This document shows, one piece after another, positions 35,754-43,806 of a DNA stretch of 43,806 nucleotides; positions within the stretch are counted from its first letter, which is position 1, and each line of letters opens with the position of its first letter. The stretch comes from Choanephora cucurbitarum. Lineage: Eukaryota > Mucoromycota > Mucoromycetes > Mucorales > Choanephoraceae. The translations under genes were made by a program, and so were the position numbers. A model generated the notes under the pieces. That model was given only the letters and a program-made list of their open reading frames with translations. It made no database searches and was not told the origin of the DNA. Location of the stretch: assembly GCA_025331435.1 (NCBI GenBank), contig JAIWNI010000159.1:1-43806 (forward strand), written 5' to 3'.

Positions 35754-36131
35754 TTTTGTTGACTAGCAAATAGTAATGATATTCAGGAACTATACAAAAT
35801 AAAGGAAAGGAACAAAAGCAATGTGAGAAAAAAAGTTGAGGGGAAAGCTAGTCACGAATCGAGCACTCAAATCCTTAAACTACCACGAAATAGAGGATTT
35901 TTTGTGGAATTTAGTCTCATCAGATACCTCTGTCTAGTATTCGAGTCAGTATTTTTGACTCTATTTGTTTACTGAACGAATTCCTTGTTTTTTCTTTATC
36001 TTTTAAGCTTAAGTTCAGTACACCTAGCTTCTATTTTCTTTGTCTTTCTTTCGTTCTATAATTTATTATATTTCTAATGCTTATACAAAATTAATCCTGA
36101 AGAAATCTCTATTTCTCTGTGATATTAAGGG

Positions 36132-36202
36132 CTAAATCATGGATATACAAGCCACAATTCGATGTATTTATTTCTTAAACGACCACAAAATATAGACATG
36201 CT
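36132..36202. other. short junction between MULE and satellite
   Basis: About 70 bp of unique-looking AT-rich sequence. The satellite begins abruptly at 36203 within GCAAGTACAGACCC. Confidence 0.5.
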
Positions 36203-39200
36203 GCAAGTACAGACCCAACACTCACGGTTGTAAATGCACGCAACACCTTGAAAAAGGCATCACTTCTAATCCTAAGGGTGAACGGACGAGACAGAGGTGG
36301 CGATCAGCTTTCCACACATCCATCTCTCTGGAGGGTCCAAAATAAAGAAAAAAGAAAAAGATAAAGGGTAGAGGGTAGAGATAAAAAAAAAAAATACTTA
36401 CAAAGCAGCAACAACAAAGTGTGCTTGTCGCCATGACACAAAAAGGCCATAACTTCACATCCTAGAGTGTTGATGGGGGACAAGATAAAGATGGCGATGA
36501 GCGTTCCATTCTATCTCTTGGTAGCGTCCACTTCACTAAGCAAGTACAGACCCAACACTCACGGTTGTAAATGCACGCAACACCTTGAAAAAGGCATCAC
36601 TTCTAATCCTAAGGGTGAACGGACGAGACAGAGGTGGCGATCAGCTTTCCACACATCCATCTCTCTGGAGGGTCCAAAATAAAGAAAAAAGAAAAAGATA
36701 AAGGGTAGAGGGTAGAGATAAAAAAAAAAAATACTTACAAAGCAGCAACAACAAAGTGTGCTTGTCGCCATGACACAAAAAGGCCATAACTTCACATCCT
36801 AGAGTGTTGATGGGGGACAAGATAAAGATGGCGATGAGCGTTCCATTCTATCTCTTGGTAGCGTCCACTTCACTAAGCAAGTACAGACCCAACACTCACG
36901 GTTGTAAATGCACGCAACACCTTGAAAAAGGCATCACTTCTAATCCTAAGGGTGAACGGACGAGACAGAGGTGGCGATCAGCTTTCCACACATCCATCTC
37001 TCTGGAGGGTCCAAAATAAAGAAAAAAGAAAAAGATAAAGGGTAGAGGGTAGAGATAAAAAAAAAAAATACTTACAAAGCAGCAACAACAAAGTGTGCTT
37101 GTCGCCATGACACAAAAAGGCCATAACTTCACATCCTAGAGTGTTGATGGGGGACAAGATAAAGATGGCGATGAGCGTTCCATTCTATCTCTTGGTAGCG
37201 TCCACTTCACTAAGCAAGTACAGACCCAACACTCACGGTTGTAAATGCACGCAACACCTTGAAAAAGGCATCACTTCTAATCCTAAGGGTGAACGGACGA
37301 GACAGAGGTGGCGATCAGCTTTCCACACATCCATCTCTCTGGAGGGTCCAAAATAAAGAAAAAAGAAAAAGATAAAGGGTAGAGGGTAGAGATAAAAAAA
37401 AAAAATACTTACAAAGCAGCAACAACAAAGTGTGCTTGTCGCCATGACACAAAAAGGCCATAACTTCACATCCTAGAGTGTTGATGGGGGACAAGATAAA
37501 GATGGCGATGAGCGTTCCATTCTATCTCTTGGTAGCGTCCACTTCACTAAGCAAGTACAGACCCAACACTCACGGTTGTAAATGCACGCAACACCTTGAA
37601 AAAGGCATCACTTCTAATCCTAAGGGTGAACGGACGAGACAGAGGTGGCGATCAGCTTTCCACACATCCATCTCTCTGGAGGGTCCAAAATAAAGAAAAA
37701 AGAAAAAGATAAAGGGTAGAGGGTAGAGATAAAAAAAAAAAATACTTACAAAGCAGCAACAACAAAGTGTGCTTGTCGCCATGACACAAAAAGGCCATAA
37801 CTTCACATCCTAGAGTGTTGATGGGGGACAAGATAAAGATGGCGATGAGCGTTCCATTCTATCTCTTGGTAGCGTCCACTTCACTAAGCAAGTACAGACC
37901 CAACACTCACGGTTGTAAATGCACGCAACACCTTGAAAAAGGCATCACTTCTAATCCTAAGGGTGAACGGACGAGACAGAGGTGGCGATCAGCTTTCCAC
38001 ACATCCATCTCTCTGGAGGGTCCAAAATAAAGAAAAAAGAAAAAGATAAAGGGTAGAGGGTAGAGATAAAAAAAAAAAATACTTACAAAGCAGCAACAAC
38101 AAAGTGTGCTTGTCGCCATGACACAAAAAGGCCATAACTTCACATCCTAGAGTGTTGATGGGGGACAAGATAAAGATGGCGATGAGCGTTCCATTCTATC
38201 TCTTGGTAGCGTCCACTTCACTAAGCAAGTACAGACCCAACACTCACGGTTGTAAATGCACGCAACACCTTGAAAAAGGCATCACTTCTAATCCTAAGGG
38301 TGAACGGACGAGACAGAGGTGGCGATCAGCTTTCCACACATCCATCTCTCTGGAGGGTCCAAAATAAAGAAAAAAGAAAAAGATAAAGGGTAGAGGGTAG
38401 AGATAAAAAAAAAAATACTTACAAAGCAGCAACAACAAAGTGTGCTTGTCGCCATGACACAAAAAGGCCATAACTTCACATCCTAGAGTGTTGATGGGGG
38501 ACAAGATAAAGATGGCGATGAGCGTTCCATTCTATCTCTTGGTAGCGTCCACTTCACTAAGCAAGTACAGACCCAACACTCACGGTTGTAAATGCACGCA
38601 ACACCTTGAAAAAGGCATCACTTCTAATCCTAAGGGTGAACGGACGAGACAGAGGTGGCGATCAGCTTTCCACACATCCATCTCTCTGGAGGGTCCAAAA
38701 TAAAGAAAAAAGAAAAAGATAAAGGGTAGAGGGTAGAGATAAAAAAAAAAAAATACTTACAAAGCAGCAACAACAAAGTGTGCTTGTCGCCATGACACAA
38801 AAAGGCCATAACTTCACATCCTAGAGTGTTGATGGGGGACAAGATAAAGATGGCGATGAGCGTTCCATTCTATCTCTTGGTAGCGTCCACTTCACTAAGC
38901 AAGTACAGACCCAACACTCACGGTTGTAAATGCACGCAACACCTTGAAAAAGGCATCACTTCTAATCCTAAGGGTGAACGGACGAGACAGAGGTGGCGAT
39001 CAGCTTTCCACACATCCATCTCTCTGGAGGGTCCAAAATAAAGAAAAAAGAAAAAGATAAAGGGTAGAGGGTAGAGATAAAAAAAAAAAATACTTACAAA
39101 GCAGCAACAACAAAGTGTGCTTGTCGCCATGACACAAAAAGGCCATAACTTCACATCCTAGAGTGTTGATGGGGGACAAGATAAAGATGGCGATGAGCGT

Positions 39201-42200
39201 TCCATTCTATCTCTTGGTAGCGTCCACTTCACTAAGCAAGTACAGACCCAACACTCACGGTTGTAAATGCACGCAACACCTTGAAAAAGGCATCACTTCT
39301 AATCCTAAGGGTGAACGGACGAGACAGAGGTGGCGATCAGCTTTCCACACATCCATCTCTCTGGAGGGTCCAAAATAAAGAAAAAAGAAAAAGATAAAGG
39401 GTAGAGGGTAGAGATAAAAAAAAAAAATACTTACAAAGCAGCAACAACAAAGTGTGCTTGTCGCCATGACACAAAAAGGCCATAACTTCACATCCTAGAG
39501 TGTTGATGGGGGACAAGATAAAGATGGCGATGAGCGTTCCATTCTATCTCTTGGTAGCGTCCACTTCACTAAGCAAGTACAGACCCAACACTCACGGTTG
39601 TAAATGCACGCAACACCTTGAAAAAGGCATCACTTCTAATCCTAAGGGTGAACGGACGAGACAGAGGTGGCGATCAGCTTTCCACACATCCATCTCTCTG
39701 GAGGGTCCAAAATAAAGAAAAAAGAAAAAGATAAAGGGTAGAGGGTAGAGATAAAAAAAAAAAATACTTACAAAGCAGCAACAACAAAGTGTGCTTGTCG
39801 CCATGACACAAAAAGGCCATAACTTCACATCCTAGAGTGTTGATGGGGGACAAGATAAAGATGGCGATGAGCGTTCCATTCTATCTCTTGGTAGCGTCCA
39901 CTTCACTAAGCAAGTACAGACCCAACACTCACGGTTGTAAATGCACGCAACACCTTGAAAAAGGCATCACTTCTAATCCTAAGGGTGAACGGACGAGACA
40001 GAGGTGGCGATCAGCTTTCCACACATCCATCTCTCTGGAGGGTCCAAAATAAAGAAAAAAGAAAAAGATAAAGGGTAGAGGGTAGAGATAAAAAAAAAAT
40101 ACTTACAAAGCAGCAACAACAAAGTGTGCTTGTCGCCATGACACAAAAAGGCCATAACTTCACATCCTAGAGTGTTGATGGGGGACAAGATAAAGATGGC
40201 GATGAGCGTTCCATTCTATCTCTTGGTAGCGTCCACTTCACTAAGCAAGTACAGACCCAACACTCACGGTTGTAAATGCACGCAACACCTTGAAAAAGGC
40301 ATCACTTCTAATCCTAAGGGTGAACGGACGAGACAGAGGTGGCGATCAGCTTTCCACACATCCATCTCTCTGGAGGGTCCAAAATAAAGAAAAAAGAAAA
40401 AGATAAAGGGTAGAGGGTAGAGATAAAAAAAAAATACTTACAAAGCAGCAACAACAAAGTGTGCTTGTCGCCATGACACAAAAAGGCCATAACTTCACAT
40501 CCTAGAGTGTTGATGGGGGACAAGATAAAGATGGCGATGAGCGTTCCATTCTATCTCTTGGTAGCGTCCACTTCACTAAGCAAGTACAGACCCAACACTC
40601 ACGGTTGTAAATGCACGCAACACCTTGAAAAAGGCATCACTTCTAATCCTAAGGGTGAACGGACGAGACAGAGGTGGCGATCAGCTTTCCACACATCCAT
40701 CTCTCTGGAGGGTCCAAAATAAAGAAAAAAGAAAAAGATAAAGGGTAGAGGGTAGAGATAAAAAAAAAATACTTACAAAGCAGCAACAACAAAGTGTGCT
40801 TGTCGCCATGACACAAAAAGGCCATAACTTCACATCCTAGAGTGTTGATGGGGGACAAGATAAAGATGGCGATGAGCGTTCCATTCTATCTCTTGGTAGC
40901 GTCCACTTCACTAAGCAAGTACAGACCCAACACTCACGGTTGTAAATGCACGCAACACCTTGAAAAAGGCATCACTTCTAATCCTAAGGGTGAACGGACG
41001 AGACAGAGGTGGCGATCAGCTTTCCACACATCCATCTCTCTGGAGGGTCCAAAATAAAGAAAAAAGAAAAAGATAAAGGGTAGAGGGTAGAGATAAAAAA
41101 AAATACTTACAAAGCAGCAACAACAAAGTGTGCTTGTCGCCATGACACAAAAAGGCCATAACTTCACATCCTAGAGTGTTGATGGGGGACAAGATAAAGA
41201 TGGCGATGAGCGTTCCATTCTATCTCTTGGTAGCGTCCACTTCACTAAGCAAGTACAGACCCAACACTCACGGTTGTAAATGCACGCAACACCTTGAAAA
41301 AGGCATCACTTCTAATCCTAAGGGTGAACGGACGAGACAGAGGTGGCGATCAGCTTTCCACACATCCATCTCTCTGGAGGGTCCAAAATAAAGAAAAAAG
41401 AAAAAGATAAAGGGTAGAGGGTAGAGATAAAAAAAAATACTTACAAAGCAGCAACAACAAAGTGTGCTTGTCGCCATGACACAAAAAGGCCATAACTTCA
41501 CATCCTAGAGTGTTGATGGGGGACAAGATAAAGATGGCGATGAGCGTTCCATTCTATCTCTTGGTAGCGTCCACTTCACTAAGCAAGTACAGACCCAACA
41601 CTCACGGTTGTAAATGCACGCAACACCTTGAAAAAGGCATCACTTCTAATCCTAAGGGTGAACGGACGAGACAGAGGTGGCGATCAGCTTTCCACACATC
41701 CATCTCTCTGGAGGGTCCAAAATAAAGAAAAAAGAAAAAGATAAAGGGTAGAGGGTAGAGATAAAAAAAAATACTTACAAAGCAGCAACAACAAAGTGTG
41801 CTTGTCGCCATGACACAAAAAGGCCATAACTTCACATCCTAGAGTGTTGATGGGGGACAAGATAAAGATGGCGATGAGCGTTCCATTCTATCTCTTGGTA
41901 GCGTCCACTTCACTAAGCAAGTACAGACCCAACACTCACGGTTGTAAATGCACGCAACACCTTGAAAAAGGCATCACTTCTAATCCTAAGGGTGAACGGA
42001 CGAGACAGAGGTGGCGATCAGCTTTCCACACATCCATCTCTCTGGAGGGTCCAAAATAAAGAAAAAAGAAAAAGATAAAGGGTAGAGGGTAGAGATAAAA
42101 AAAAATACTTACAAAGCAGCAACAACAAAGTGTGCTTGTCGCCATGACACAAAAAAGGCCATAACTTCACATCCTAGAGTGTTGATGGGGGACAAGATAA

Positions 42201-43806
42201 AGATGGCGATGAGCGTTCCATTCTATCTCTTGGTAGCGTCCACTTCACTAAGCAAGTACAGACCCAACACTCACGGTTGTAAATGCACGCAACACCTTGA
42301 AAAGGCATCACTTCTAATCCTAAGGGTGAACGGACGAGACCAGAGGTGGCGATCAGCTTTCCACACATCCAATCTCTCTGGAGGGTCCAAAATAAAGAAA
42401 AAAGAAAAAGATAAAGGGTAGAGGGTAGTAGAGATAAAAAAAAATACTTACAAAGCAGCAACAACAAAGTGTGCTTGTCGCCATTGACACAAAAAGGCAT
42501 AACTTCACATCCTAGAGTGTTGATGGGGGACAAGATAAAGATGGCGATGAGCGTTCCATTCTATCTCTGGTAGCGTCCACTTCATAAGCAAGTACAGACC
42601 CAACACTCACGGTTGTAAATGCACGCAACACCTTGAAAAAGGCATCACTTCTAATCCTAAGGGTGAACGGACGAGACAGAGGTGGCGATCAGCTTTCCAC
42701 ACATCCATCTCTTGGAGGGTCCAAAATAAAAAAAAGAAAAAAAAAGATAAAGGGTAGAGGGTAGAGATAAAAAAAAATACTTACAAAGCAGCAAACAACA
42801 AAGTGTGCTTGTCGCCATGACACAAAAAGGCCATAACTTCACATCCTAGAGTGTTGATGGGGGACAAGATAAAGATGGCGATGAGCGTTCCATTCTATCT
42901 CTTGGTAGCGTCCACTTCACTAAGCAAGTACAGACCCAACACTCACGGTTGTAAATGCACGCAAACACCTTGAAAAAGGCATCACTTCTAATCCTAAGGG
43001 TGAACGGACGAGACAGAGGTGGCGATCAGCTTTCCACACATCCATCTCTCTGGAGGGTCCAAAATAAAGAAAAAAAGAAAAAGATAAAGGGTTAGAGGGT
43101 AGAGATAAAAAAAAAAAAATACTTACAAAGCAGCAACAACAAAGTGTGCTTGTCGCCATGACACAAAAAGGCCATAACTTCACATCTAGAGTGTTGATGG
43201 GGGACAAGATAAAGATGGCGATGAGCGTTCCATTCTATCTTGGTAGCGTCCACTTCACTAAGCAAGTACAGACCCAACACTCACGGTTGTAAATGCACGC
43301 AACACCTTGAAAAAGGCATCACTCTAATCCTAAGGGTGAACGGACGAGACAGAGGTGGCGATCAGCTTTCCACACATCCATCTCTCTGGAGGGTCCAAAA
43401 TAAAGAAAAAAGAAAAAGAAAGGGTAGGGTAGAGGGTAGTAGAGATAAAAAAAAAAAACTTACAAAGCAGCAACAACAAAGTGTGCTTGTCGCCATGACA
43501 CAAAAAGGCCATAACTTCAACATTAGAGTGTTGATGGGGGACAAGATAAAGATGGCGATGAGCGTTCCATTCTATCTCTGGTAGCGTCCACTTCACTAAG
43601 CAAGTACAGACCCAACACTCACGGTTGTAAATGCACGCAACACCTTGAAAAAGGCATCACTTCTAATCCTAAGGGTGAACGGAGAGACAGAGGTGGCGAT
43701 CAGCTTTCCACACATCCATCTCTTGGAGGGTCCAAAATAAAGAAAGAAAAAGAAAAAGATAAGGGTAGAGGGTAGAGATAAAAAAAAATATTACAAAAAA
43801 AAAAAA
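36203..43806 (+). repeat. tandem satellite, about 22.6 copies of a 334-338 bp unit
   Basis: The anchor GTACAGACCC occurs 23 times from 36207 to 43604, always in the same orientation. Spacings are 337 (six times), 336, 338, 337 three times, 335 three times, 334 three times, then 335, 336, 336, 338 and 338. Up to about 42.1 kb, copies are almost identical apart from one poly-A tract of 9-13 A. Each unit holds two related halves (see findings). Short frames of 71-86 aa on both strands repeat with the unit but have no coding features. Subtelomeric or centromeric location is possible; no telomere repeat is seen. The array runs to the window end. Confidence 0.97.

Larger units (their letters stand above)
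33237..36131. mobile_element. MULE DNA transposon, about 2.9 kb, with inverted ends
   Basis: The left end 33237-33282 (CCCTAATATTACAGAGAAAT, then GAGAT) and the right end about 36084-36131 read in reverse (CCCTTAATATCACAGAGAAA, then AGAGAT) are inverted copies with a few mismatches and one indel. Further similar blocks (CATTAGAAA and AATAAATT) lie inside both ends, as in the long TIRs of MULEs. A clear 8-10 bp target duplication was not found, so the exact limits are uncertain. The single gene inside is intact. Confidence 0.7.

Noticed and set aside
36222..43596. Repeated 71-86 aa frames on both strands of the satellite
   Set aside because: They recur only because the unit recurs, change with poly-A length, and have no start context, domain or composition bias of a protein family.
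36203..43806. CRISPR-like array
   Set aside because: Units of about 337 bp are repeated whole with no short repeat plus unique spacer pattern; the host is a fungus.

Overview
The window looks like AT-rich nuclear DNA of an early-diverging filamentous fungus, most likely Mucoromycota (Mucorales-like). Genes are split by many short introns (about 45-80 nt, GTAAGT-type donors), the encoded products include sterol, ER and SUMO-pathway enzymes, and the transposons are of types common in Mucorales. No species is claimed. The product calls come from protein motifs read by eye; no database search was run.

Left part, about 1-17.6 kb, is ordinary gene space. A PIAS/Siz-type SUMO E3 ligase (5' end outside the window) is followed by an unrecognised gene whose frame is broken at an A10 run and by a small single-pass membrane protein. 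A gene-poor 2.8 kb stretch follows; it holds a strong 136-nt foldback at 5453-5588. Next come a short STI1/HOP co-chaperone with a heat-shock element, squalene epoxidase (ERG1), an 85-aa protein, a lipin-type phosphatidate phosphatase and an EDEM-like GH47 mannosidase with a PA domain. ERG1, lipin and EDEM all act at the ER, but they are separate transcription units, not an operon.

Middle part, about 18.3-36.1 kb, is a transposon nest. It holds relics of at least two and perhaps three Helitrons (Rep plus PIF1 helicase), all broken by stop codons that look like C-to-T decay. It also holds a degraded intron-bearing gene with a PD...ExK signature lying between two Helitron pieces, a 575-bp TA-flanked MITE, a smaller foldback, and one apparently intact MULE transposase gene with terminal inverted repeats.

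Right part, 36.2-43.8 kb, is a head-to-tail satellite of about 22.6 copies of a 334-338 bp unit, running to the window end. The unit is itself an old dimer. Copies differ mainly in one poly-A tract whose length falls in blocks along the array. The last copies carry scattered single-base indels that look like unpolished contig-end sequence.

The candidates most worth following up as undescribed are the foldback at 5.5 kb, the PD...ExK gene inside the Helitron relic, the C-to-T decay pattern, and the dimeric satellite with its poly-A length blocks.
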